Shown piece by piece: positions 34,080-44,356 of a DNA stretch of 64,000 bases; the first letter of the stretch is position 1, and each line of letters begins with the position of its first letter. The stretch lies in assembly GCA_018417955.1 (NCBI GenBank), contig JACTVC010000027.1, positions 620,001-684,000 on the forward strand. Direction: 5' to 3'. The notes below the pieces were generated by a model. It was not told the DNA's origin and ran no database searches. It was given only the letters and a program-made list of their open reading frames with translations. Origin of the DNA: Laccaria trichodermophora. Lineage: Eukaryota > Basidiomycota > Agaricomycetes > Agaricales > Hydnangiaceae. Made by a program: the position numbers and the translations under genes.

Positions 34080-36627
34080 ATGAGCACTTGTTCCGAATCC
34101 CCTAAACCATCCAACAGTCAAACCAAGCACCATGGGTCAGGGAGGTGTTGGACAAAGGAAGAAAGCGAGTTGTTGGAGAAACATCGGGATGAGTATAGAG
34201 AGGCCGGTGACTCAGCTCGTGCCAACATATTGTCTGATGTTTTGCAAGAAATGCTGGACATACTCGCCAATGGAAAGATGTTCAACAAGGAGGAGAGAAC
34301 GGCTGTGAAGAAGGTAACTAATTTTCATGGTCTAGATATTGAATCCCCTTCTGATTGATTTTTAGGATATCAAGGCTTGGTTTGGGCGGCACAGTTGCAA
34401 AAGAAGCCAAAAAATGCCGAAGTTGGGTCAGCAATGGCATGCCCGACGTGTGTTCCGACATGAGAATAAGGAAGCCATTGATACCGAGGCTACCAAGCTC
34501 TGTATAGAAGCCAATCAAGCCGGTGAAACCCGGCCTAAAGGGGGAGAAAGGACTCACTTTGATTTTCGGGAGCGGGTGGTCACTACAATGATGGAGAAAC
34601 TTACAAAGAAAGAGGTGAAAAGGTTAGAGAGGACGGCCGAGGAGTTCAACAAGAAGGGGGTGGACCCCGAACTCAAGTCAAAGTGAGTAATTTGATTGTC
34701 AATGTTGGTTTCTCTGAATCTGTCGTAGGTTGGCTGTGAAGAACTGCACCGCTCGGATGCATGCCTTTTCCAAGGAGATTTATGACACAATGGGTGTCCG
34801 AGTCTTTATATTTGGCTGTTACCTGAAACCCGATGGCACTTTGGACATCTCAACCTACAACTTCAATCAAGAACTGGGCAATGGAAAGGACTACATCAAT
34901 AGCCACAGCCGCAGTTTCCAAGAAGATGGAATAACGGTAGCTTCTTGGAGAGGACACAACGAAGACCACTATGGGTCTGATGAGTTGACTTCGGCCGAAG
35001 GAGGACACCGAGATGGCCGGGCAGCCATGACTCTGGAGATGAATAACTATGGGGAGCCCATTTTGCCCAATCCCTTGAAGCCACCAGTTAAAACTTCCCG
35101 TGATGTCCGAATTTGGCGACTAAATCTTCTTCGTTCTTTTGTGAACCAGCATTATAGTAAGTACGTCCAAGTAACCCATTATTATTATCCAACTTTTCTA
35201 TCTATTCAGATATTGCAGCTGGGCAGAAAAAGGGATCAGCTCCCTGGACAGCTATCGGAGCAAAGTTGTCCATCTTTGTGGATAAGGAACACATACCCGA
35301 GGCTTGGAGAGCAGTAACCTCGGAGGGGGATAACCTTTACAAGTTTCTCGATCCCTCCAAATTTCCGATGGAGATGGTCAGTCAAGCTCTACAATTTTGG
35401 TATGAACGTCAAGAAAAAGGCAAAGTCGCGTTTCGATTCAAAGCCTTTTTGGAGGGCAAAGCGGTTCGGGAAGCACCTCCCCAGCAGAAAATCAAAGTTC
35501 TAGTTTCAAAACGACAAGTTCATAGTGTTGGGAAGGGGAAGAAGTTTGGCAAAAGCAAGGGTCAAAGGAAAGGCCAGGCGGCAACTGAGTCCTTGTCAGA
35601 TGAGGAAGCTTTAGTTGGGCAGGGAAGGAAGGGAAGGATCGAGTGCAGGTCAGATGATGAAGCTCGGCCGACTCGAAAGAACATAGCATCCACGAGTGGT
35701 TGGGAGGACTCCCATACCGAGTCCGGGTCAGACGGGGAACCTCGGTCTACAAGAACGAATGGGGAAAAACCCCAAGATCATTGGGACTCTGATGAAGAAG
35801 CTCGGCTGAGCATTGTAAAAGGAAGGCCAAATCACAAGGACACAGTGGAAGTGGAAAAGCAGGGAGTTCAGCCGACGAAGAAGGCAGCCAACTTAAAAGG
35901 AACCAAAGCCGGGTCAGTCGAGGAAGCTTGGCCAAAACACAAAGATCAATGGGACTCGGACTGTGATGTTGAGAATGAGGAAGCTCGGCCGACGAAGGAG
36001 AAAGCAGCCAAAAAGATCAACTTAACCACAAGAAAATGGGATCAATGGGACTCCGATGTGGAAGAGGAGCAACCTCGGCCCAATAAGACAAAAGCAGTGA
36101 AGTTCGAAGGGTCAGAAGCAGCAGCTCAGAAAGATCAATGGGACTCCGACTCAGATGTGAAGCAGGAAGTTCGGCCGATCAAGGAGAAAGCAGTCACCAA
36201 GCCTGAGTTGGACTTCGAAGCTCGGCCAATAAAGAAGGCTACTGATAACCCTCAACCTAAAGGAAAGCCAGGACCCAGTGAAAGCTTTTGGGAAATGGAC
36301 TTGGCGGAGCCGTTGGGTGGACGTAGGATGAAAAGAAAATACAGTGACAATGAAGAGGATGCCCTCCCGAAGAAGACTTCTCGGTTGGAGGCCGGTTACA
36401 AACTTGGCCCCAAAAACGGCTGACCTGGTAAAATCAAGAAGGTTGGTGGTTCCAGTGTCATGCAAGACGTTTCCATCAACAAACCATCTACCGAGGTCGG
36501 TCCACATGCCAGTCGCGGCCCATCAATGAACGTTAATGTAATCAAGTCGGCCATCCCTTTCAAGGCAAAACCTAAACCTCGGCCCATCAAAGGCAAGGTG
36601 TCCACTGAGCTTGGCATTGTGACCTGA
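34080..36627 (+). CDS. Unrecognised KDZ-2 cargo gene with acidic WDSD repeats, one in-frame TGA
   Basis: ATG at 34080. Exons 34080-34313, 34366-34682, 34729-35156 and 35210 onward join in frame. The N-terminal ~110 aa is helical and charged (CWTKEESELLEKHRDEYREA, then VKKDIKAWFGRHSC). The middle is globular-looking (VRVFIFGCYLKPDGTLDIST, EMVSQALQFWYERQEKG). The last ~300 aa is disordered with four imperfect repeats around DQWDSD followed by EEARPTKEKA-like text. TGA at 36421-36423 ends the main frame, but the same frame reads on as PGKIKKVGGSSVMQDVSINK to TGA 36625-36627 with the same style, so the original stop was probably there. No known domain identified; acidic and basic tracts suggest a nuclear protein. 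Confidence 0.62.
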
Positions 36628-36785
36628 GATCGGTCAAAGAGAATTGCTGGAGAGAGTGTCCGAACCACCTGATCCATGAAATGGTAGTTTAGATATTTTT
36701 GCCTTCTTCAATTAGAACAATGTCAATTCATTTCGTGTTGGGGTTTAAGACCGAGTTCATAATTGCAAAATGTACATAATTGTAC

Positions 36786-38283
36786 TTATTCACCCTGGTC
36801 CCGCGCCTTCCCCTTGTTCGTTACAAAAGGTTTTAGTGAAAGTAACGTTGCATCCAATGCTGCTAAAATATCACGATCGGTTTCAATCTGTTCAAGCAAC
36901 CTTTCTTTATCCCTCCTCATTCGAGTTAGAATATACCTATAATGGCTGGTCGTCGTGATGTTTTCAGGCAGAGATCTGACTGCCTCCTGGTGAATACGGC
37001 CAGAAAGAGAATACATAACATCGTCGTGGTCATCATCGTGGGTGAGTTCTTGAGAGTCTTGCTCATCCAGTTTGGCCTGCATGTCTTGGAGTACAGGATT
37101 GGGTGAAGGATCTGGGTCAGTGACCCTTTCCCAGACTTTGGTGAATCCCTCTATCATGTCGCCAAAGCTCTTGTCGATAGAGGAATTTTCCCACTGGGCA
37201 CGGAGATCGAAGTTTCGATACAACCCCCTCGCACGTCGGGAATTGGAATCTAACTGTACCAATTTGGTTGAACGTGGTGGGCGGGGTCCTAACCGACGAT
37301 GTGTGTGGATGAAGATCAGGTATGGAACATATGCCATGGCCTGACCAAAGGCAGTTGGTACGATGGCCCTCGTGCTTTCAATCGGACCCAGGCTTTCCTC
37401 GGGCTCATTTGGGGGCCATAAACCTGGGTTGGCAAGATGGCGATTGTGCTTTGTACGTGACCCAGGGTTTCCTCTGGCTGGCTTCTGGCTGCTTGAGGCG
37501 GCGGAAGATGGTTGAAATGAGAAGACCGACTTGTCCACATCTGTGACGTTGGGTAAGCTAAATGCTTTTTTTGAATGTGAAGACGAGATGTACAAACCCG
37601 AGATCACGTCAGGCTTTTGGAATTCAAAGGAAAAATGAGAGCCTGAGGCTGAGGGCATTCCAGGCTTCTGAAAATCAAAGATTGACTGCATGGCCTTCTT
37701 AAAATCAAACATCGCCCAGTCCAAACCGACATCTTTAGCCAGGGAAGACCCTTTGGGTTCGTCAAAATTGAATATGGCCCAATCGAAGGGTTCGTGACCA
37801 GTGGGCATTATGCACGAGCTCGGGGGGGAAGGGGAAGACAGTGTGGGCTTCGTAAAATCAAATAGGGAACGATCGAAAGCAAGGTCTTTGGCCTCGGCAG
37901 TGATGATGGGTTTCTGAAAGTTGAAGATGGACGGGGGGGAGGAAGACACTGTGGGCGTTGTAAAATCGAATATGGACTGATCAAAATTAATGTCTCTGGC
38001 CTTTGCAGAAATGGAAGACTTGGCAGGCATTTGAAAATTGAAAATAGATTTGTCAAATGTCGGGGCCGGGTGAGACACAGTCACATCAATGGACATCGAT
38101 TGACTGTCTTGACTGTCTAATGAAGGCCACATTAATATCAATCTCTAAAGCTCGGCCTATCGACTTACATTGGGTAAGGCTATGAACGTCGACATCCATT
38201 GCTTGTTCGGTGGGCTGCATTCCGTCGTCGTTCGGTAGGTCTGTTCGACCAATAATGATTGAAGGTTGGTCAGTCTGGGCCAT
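36786..38283 (-). CDS. Unrecognised KDZ-2 cargo protein with nine FxF repeats
   Basis: Exons 38283-38169 and 38116-36786 join in frame to 481 aa with no lesion. After an acidic start (MAQTDQPSIIIGRTDLPNDD), residues ~60-260 carry about nine repeats of the form (S/A)(I/L/M/V)F(N/D/S)F followed by a Pro, for example SIFNFQKP, SLFDFTKP, AIFNFDEP, SIFDFQKP, SVFSFQPS, spaced by Ser/Pro-rich linkers. The spacing resembles FxFG-type nucleoporin repeats, but the glycine is missing. The C-terminal third is more ordered and helical (TRMRRDKERLLEQIETDRDI). No family recognised; a role in nuclear transport or multivalent binding is conjecture. Confidence 0.65.
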
Positions 38284-38712
38284 TTCTGAGAAGGCAGGGT
38301 TGTAACGGTGTCGGCAAGTAAAAGCCCAAACTAGATACCTTCCTGCACCTCCCTACACTCCAAGTCTTTCATTACAATTTCTGCTCCAAAAGAATTAGTG
38401 ACAATGGTTGCCTGGATGATTAGACATTCTCCTACCCGGGTTTGTCAAAGACATATCAGCCATGGAGTAGATGGCTTTTCCAGGGATTGCAGTTGCTAGT
38501 GAACGTTGTTCGAGAGAAAGACCCATTGTTTTGTTCAGCCTTGCGATGGCCCTTGAAAATTCAACCGTGGGAAGGAAAGCCACCGATGATCGGCCTTGGA
38601 ACATTCTGTGGATCTCAACTAGTCTGATGCGACCACGTGACTCCGTTTACAACTTTTTGACTTCAACTTTCATCGTTGTCCCGTTCTAATCCTTCGTCCC
38701 GTTCCAACTCCA

Positions 38713-41700
38713 ATGTCCTCCACCCTTACCATAGAAGCTAAAGCCCACAATCTGGACCCCGGGTTTTTGGACGATGTTAGGTTCCAAACAGAATCACTTC
38801 TGAGGTTCTTCAATCGACATCAAACGGCTCTTATGAATTCCAATGACGCCAACCGACTGATGTTAGAAGCACGTGCCTGGGAGAAAGCTGTAAGTAACTA
38901 CCTTATATTTTCTTGAATGACACTTAGTTTCACCAAGGTAACATTGGTAAAGACTTTGTCAGGCAAGCAGCTGTGGTGTGAGGAATCCCAGTGGCTCCAT
39001 CCCACAAGGATCTGGGTATACACCGACATGTTGCGAGTCATGGGGGGGCCCTCGGTCGATTGGAGCAGACTCTATGCAGTCCCACACACCACCACCCCTA
39101 TGTTCTTCATGGAAAGTTACGAGGGCCCCTCTCCCCCCATTCCTCCCATTATGTCAACCATTCCGACATCGGCAAATTCGTCGCTCCCAGCCGAATCTTC
39201 TCTACCCCCAATATCGGCAGACACACAAGCGTCATCTGTCCTGATACCGAATTCGTCGCTCCCAGCCCAATCTTCGTTGCCCCCAATATCGGCAGACACA
39301 TCTGTCCCAATACCAAACGCTCCCCAACGCCAATCAACTCCAGAAGCCGGCCCAGCACCAGAAAAGAAGCCAGCCGAGCCCAAACCTCAATGAAGTCGAG
39401 CAAAACCCGAGGCCGACACGAGCAGTGGGAGAAAGAGGAGAGGGGACTCCTTGGACGATTGGCCGAGGAAGACCCGCATCGTCAGTGCACAGCTTATCGA
39501 TGAAAGCAGCGCTGAGGAGACAACGCTGAAGGAGACAACGCCCAAGCCCAATGCACAAAACTCGGGCAACACTGCCAAGCCGAGGTCGAAACAACAGCCG
39601 GTCGTCGAGATAACTGTAAAGCCCAAGTCCAAAGCGACACCTCGGGTTGGCCCAGAGACAGCTGCAAAGGTGGCACTGAGGGCCCAGGCATCGGCAGAGA
39701 AGCTTGATAAGCAGAATGCGGCCATTGAGACGGGAGAATACAAGCTTGCCGTTAAGCCCTGTGTAGCCTGCAGTAGACGAAAGGACAGAGAGACCGTCCC
39801 ATGCGCAGAGAGCGCCAGGGATGGGCTCACCACCTGTTTCACTTGCAACATGGGCAAGACAAAATGCAGCAAGGCAGGGGGTGATTCGAAGAAGACTGAG
39901 GGGGAGGAGGCAGAGGAAGTGAAGATTGTGGTCAAGAAAACCAAGAAGCGCAAGGCAAAGAAGGATGAAGAAGCCGAGGACGGGGGAGAGAAGGGAAAGA
40001 AGAAAGCCAAGAAATCGAAGGCTAAGAAGTCGGAGGATGTCAAAATGGCAGAGGGAGCCGAGGACAGGGGAGAGGAGGAAAGTGTTCTTGTTCGAAAACC
40101 CAAGAAGGCAAAGAAGCAGGACGTAGAAATGGCCGAGGTTTCTGAGGGAGAGACGTTCGATTTCGATTCTATAAAGGAGGAGGATTCAGAGATGGTGGAC
40201 ATGACCTCGGGTGTAGAGGCCGAGGTCGGTACTTCCTCCCGACCAGACAAAGGCAAGGCGCAGGCAACTCCAGCCATCGTCATTGAACGACCAACACCAA
40301 CACCCCCAGTCCAACCCAAGTTGAGTCTGGCCATGGATGAAATGCCCACCATGCCTGACGTCGGGCAATTATCAGGTAAGAGTTTATCAAATCAGTTTTT
40401 CCTTACTAACCAGCCTAGCTTCCCTCATGCCCAACCTCGGGCAATCATCAGGCATCATGGCCGACCTTGGGCAATTATCAGCAGCAGGGGACCTCGGGCA
40501 ATCATCAGCCATCGTGGCCGACTTCGGGCAATTATCAGCAACAGGGGACCTCGGGCAATCATCAGGTAAGATTCAATCAAATCAGTTTTTCTTTACTAAC
40601 CAAGCTAGATTTTGCTGCAACGCCCATCGTGCCTGACCTCGGGCAATCATCAGGTAATGCTGCCATGCCCATTGTGCCCGACCTCGGCCAATCATCAGGT
40701 AAGACACTATCAAATTAGTTTTTCCTTACTAACCAACGTAGATGTTGCTGCCCTGATGCCTGGCCCGATCCCAGCTCCTGCCAACGACATGGGGATCTTA
40801 GCCAATAGCGCTCTGGCCTCGGTCAACATCTTCCCTTCCCAGCCCAAGCAGTCGGTTTCGAACTCACGCTGCGTCAGTCCCCCTCATGCCCAAGAACTTC
40901 ATCGTAAGTTCTTTTATGTTTTCATCGGACTTCTTTGCTTAAAAACTTAGTTGATACAGCACTGCATATCAAGAAGGTGGATTTCAGGTCCCTCAGTCCG
41001 CCACCGGCATTCGACATGTATACAATCCAGCACGAGATTACGAGACTCGGTCAAGATCAGACCGACATTCAAAACACTCTCCGCGAACAACACACTCGGC
41101 TGACCATCGTGTCAGAGCATACTGGCATTGACCCGAGCGCTCTTCTCCCCCCATTCGTGAACACCACTTCACTCAGCGAATGTCTGGCCTCCCTGGAAGA
41201 AATGACCTGGAGACTTCAAGAGGTTGAATCTGCTGGCGATCGTCTTGCTGAACAAGTCAAAACATTGGAAACATTGTCATGGTTCGAAGAGGAAAGAAGA
41301 ATGAATGCACACAACGCGAGGATAGACCGATTTGAAGACCTTCACCAAGCACGGTGGAAGGATGCCGAAGCCAGGCTCGAAGACCATCAGATGGACTTGT
41401 GCACGATAAGGGTTCAGCATGAAGTTTTTGAGGGGGAGGTCAGGAATATGATGAAGGTGATGCCGGCCGCATTGCAAGAACAGGTCGAAAAGTCTATGGC
41501 CGAACTTACGAACCGAGTCCACCAGGCCGAGCAAGCACAGGAGACTCTGACCACATCATATAGGACACTTACCGAGGGTCAGATAAAACTTGGTAACCGA
41601 CAAACGATTGTGGAGCAAATTGTCCTCAACCATTTCGGATGCAAAGTCATGACCGACGCCCAGATCGATGCAACAAAGGGGACGGCCAATATCGGCATCA

Positions 41701-42038
41701 ACACGATGAAGGGTACTGTGGATATTGGCATCAACACCGATAGATCAGCAGAGGAATCGGTCCAAGCATCGAGCCCAGCCCCAATCCAATCAGTAGCTCC
41801 TCCGACGCCGGTGCAAGCTTTGAGCCCAGCTCCAATTCAATCGGCAGCTGTGCAAGGTTTGAGCTCGCCTCCAATTCAACCTTCGAATTTGGTTCAAGCT
41901 GAGAGCCCGGCCCCAATCTATTTGGCTCCAAAGCCAGTTCGTGCAACACGCTGCAGCAGATCACCCTCTCCCTTCACAGTTGGCACCAGGAGGTCTCCTC
42001 GGCTGATAGCTTCATCTGGTATGTCCCCTGCTTCATAG
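38713..42038 (+). CDS. Large unrecognised KDZ-2 cargo protein with a Cys cluster and duplicated exon-intron units
   Basis: Exon 1 38713-38889 (EAKAHNLDPGFLDDVRFQTE). The join to the next part near 38928-38962 is unclear. A Pro/Ser-rich section has a repeated SLPAxSSLPPISADT unit. TGA at 39391-39393 is followed by the same frame. At about 39757-39875 a cysteine cluster (CVACSRRKDRETVPC, CFTCNMGKTKCSKAG) resembles small zinc-binding DNA-contact modules. Lys/Glu-rich tracts follow. Exons 40419-40565 and 40609-40698, each ending in PDLGQSSG-like sequence, are separated by near-identical introns. The last exon (40951-42038) is a long coiled coil and a Pro/Ser-rich tail with repeats of PAPIQS. Likely nuclear, function unknown. 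The TGA suggests decay. Confidence 0.6.
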
Positions 42039-43026
42039 TAATGATTCAACATCTAAATACCAGTAGATGATCATCCTACGACTCCCACTAATGAAGACCC
42101 GCAATAATCATACTCCATATTTTGTACTGCCTGTTCTTATCTTGTAACTTCTTGTCAATATAAAGGTTTTTTTGTGTCATGTTCTTTGTAAAAGAGAAAA
42201 AGAAGTACTGCAATCTTGAAGAAATAAAACTAATCTGAGGGGTAAGCTAGAGGGGGACATTCAAGAAACTCTGCTGAAGTGCTTTACCTTGGCCGGGTCA
42301 ACTGCGCCACAATGTGCTTCGCAGTAGTATGTTCGAAAGGCCGGATTGTGTTCAAAAATTATCAATTTAGAAACGAGATATCACCTTTGGGACTTGAACC
42401 CCGGTCCTGACCATCGGCTGCTGTAAAATATACCGACCGATGTTGTCTTGGACAAGTATAAAGATAACATGGTAGAAATATTGACCGAGCAGGAACGACC
42501 GGGTCTGGCTCAAGCAACTGTGCTCGGCTGCCTAAAATAAAAGCGAAGGGGAAAACAGATACCGATCCATCTAGAAAAGGGGTAAAAAGTTGGCTGATCC
42601 AGAGTTTATGAATTGTCCAGTTTCGTCGGCCGACTGGGTAGCTGTATCCATTTGCTCGACTAATCAGCCGAACCATAGCTACAATAATGTGAATCCCAAC
42701 AGCTGACCCCTCAAATCAGAATTTAAGGCTCTCAGCCGATCATGAACCCAGGAACATTCAAAACTGTCAGCCAACCTTACATAGCTATCATCCATCAGCT
42801 GATATACCACCTACTTCTCTCTGGGCTTACTTCCTGCTGATCCGGCTGTGCTAAATTTACGTCACTGGCCAACCCTTCACTACCTCAACAGTGGGGATGA
42901 CATCGGCCAATTCATCAACACCAGGTTATTGTCTCTTATCGGCCCATCAGCAGGCACCATCAACTATGGCCTGTTTGTATGTTTGGGGCTCTCAGTGTTG
43001 GTGGGTGATTCCTACTAACTGCCCTG
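42039..43026. other. Right terminal region of KDZ-2
   Basis: Non-coding. At about 42380-42450 the minus strand has a box B-like GGTTCAAGTCC and a partial tRNA-like context, weaker than the array units. The inverted terminal repeat lies at 42937-43026. The region is rich in CTCGGCCG-like words, as is the rest of KDZ-2. Confidence 0.4.
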
Positions 43027-43052
43027 GTGGTAACACGTCGAGGTTGGTGGCC

Positions 43053-43062
43053 CTATTTATAG
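43053..43062 (-). promoter_or_regulatory. TATA box of the KDZ-1 transposase, displaced by KDZ-2
   Basis: On the minus strand CTATAAATAG is a canonical TATA box. With KDZ-2 (16076-43026 plus one duplication) removed it stands about 80 bp before the KDZ-1 transposase ATG at 16022. At present it is 27 kb away. Confidence 0.55.
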
Positions 43063-43112
43063 CCTTGCATCTTGTTTACGAAATAACACCTCGCAAACAC
43101 AAAGCACACATC

Positions 43113-43660
43113 AACTGATGTGGCCATGTGACTTTGCGAGGTATTCGCATGGGCCACATCAGAGTGGATCTGTGAGTTGCGGTGGACCTGGTCAAAATGC
43201 TGAGATGCCAGCTAGACTTGTGGGCAACGCAGAGAGGGAAGGGATCAAGTGCTGTATAAGCTACAACAAGGAAGTTCTTTGATTAGATGGGTTCAATGAA
43301 ACGTAATGAGAAACGGACCTTCAATATGACACCCCTCTTTGTATTCAATTTCATGCATTGGCCCTCGCAATGGCCCTGGGTTCTGCCTGTTGCCAGGAGT
43401 CTTGTGTGGATGGTGGGACAATGCGTAGCAGCGTAAACCATGGATCATGACCACCGTGTGACCATGTGTGATGAGCTCGAGGCCACAAAAGAGTGGATCT
43501 GTGAGTCGTGGTGGAGGCAGTTAGAATGCTGAGGAGCCAGCTAAACTTGTGGGCAAGAAGGGTGTAAGTGCTGTACAGACTACAACAAGAAGGCGCTTCA
43601 ATTAAATAGATCCAGTGACGTCGTAGCAAGACACACCTTCAACATGACAACGGCCCCCCT
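43113..43660. repeat. Two imperfect direct repeats of ~200 bp
   Basis: 43151-43340 and 43480-43660 share GAGTGGATCTGTGAGT, AATGCTGAG, AACTTGTGGGCAA, AAGTGCTGTA, CTACAACAAG and ACCTTCAA in order. The first copy is preceded by a 10 bp inverted repeat TGATGTGGCC...GGCCACATCA (43113-43157). No LTR coding region accompanies them; they could be an old tandem duplication or solo terminal repeats. The following 43.66-44.35 kb shows no gene. Confidence 0.5.
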
Positions 43661-44356
43661 TGTACTTTAGAAACGGACCAACATGGACCTGAACAATGTC
43701 TTAATGGGTGACTGAAAACTTGAAAGACAATCAATTCAAATTTCAGCTCAAGGAGCGGTTGCACACTCACCGAGAATAGCTAGCTGCCCTGAGCACCATG
43801 GACACACTATGAGTCGACGTGTCTCACAAAAGCTCGAATTTCTACCCTGCTGATATGCACAATCAGCCATTGACGGGTGATCACTCTTCGATATACTTAC
43901 TCCAATTCAAGTAGACGAGTTCCGTCTCCATTCAGACTTATTTTGTTTTCTTCAATCATTTTGGACAAGTACCTGACTATTTTACATTTAATTCTGGAAG
44001 TGTATCTACAAAGTATTTGTGCGCAGAAAGTATGTACAACTATAATTATGAAGAGTGAAAGGAGGGGAGAAGGATCACAAGGAGGGATGAAGAGGTGTCG
44101 CAAGAAGGTGAGGTAGGTAAGTGGATGAAGGAAGAAAAGTATTTGTTATGCTCTTCGCCGGTATATATGCAGACGACTTTAGGGTGGTCGCTTCAAAAAT
44201 GCACATGTTTTGAAAACTTGAGTGGAAGTTGCCGACCAAAGGAGAACGCCCTAAAGTTGCTCTGCAATCCCGCTCAACATTTCCTCCCTTTCCTTCTTCT
44301 CCTCCTTGCCTCCTTCCACCATCATCGTCACCTCCTTTCCATACTGTATGTTCTTG

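Larger units (their letters stand above)
16076..43026. mobile_element. Candidate 27 kb KDZ-type transposon (KDZ-2) carrying TET/JBP and cargo
   Basis: The ends share about 65-75 bp of inverted sequence: 16098-16162 and the reverse complement of 42937-43001 both read CAACACTGAGA, ATACAAACAGGCCATAGTTG, ATGGTGCCTGCTGATG, GCCGATA. Directly outside, GTGGTAACAC (10 bp) occurs at 16066-16075 and again, as a direct repeat, at 43027-43036. Removing the interval brings a TATA box (43053-43062) to about 80 bp upstream of the KDZ-1 transposase ATG, a natural promoter. Contents: tRNA-like array, small gene, TET/JBP, unknown gene, KDZ transposase, three further unknown genes, plus a nested MULE. The 10 bp duplication is longer than the usual 8, so the exact termini are uncertain. 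Confidence 0.65.

Noticed and set aside
39387..40352. 321-codon minus-strand frame
   Set aside because: It is the shadow of the Lys/Glu-rich plus-strand cargo gene, whose frame has a Cys cluster, matching introns and continuous coding.
43113..43660. Intact LTR retrotransposon
   Set aside because: The repeats are only ~200 bp and adjacent, with no gag or pol coding between or near them.
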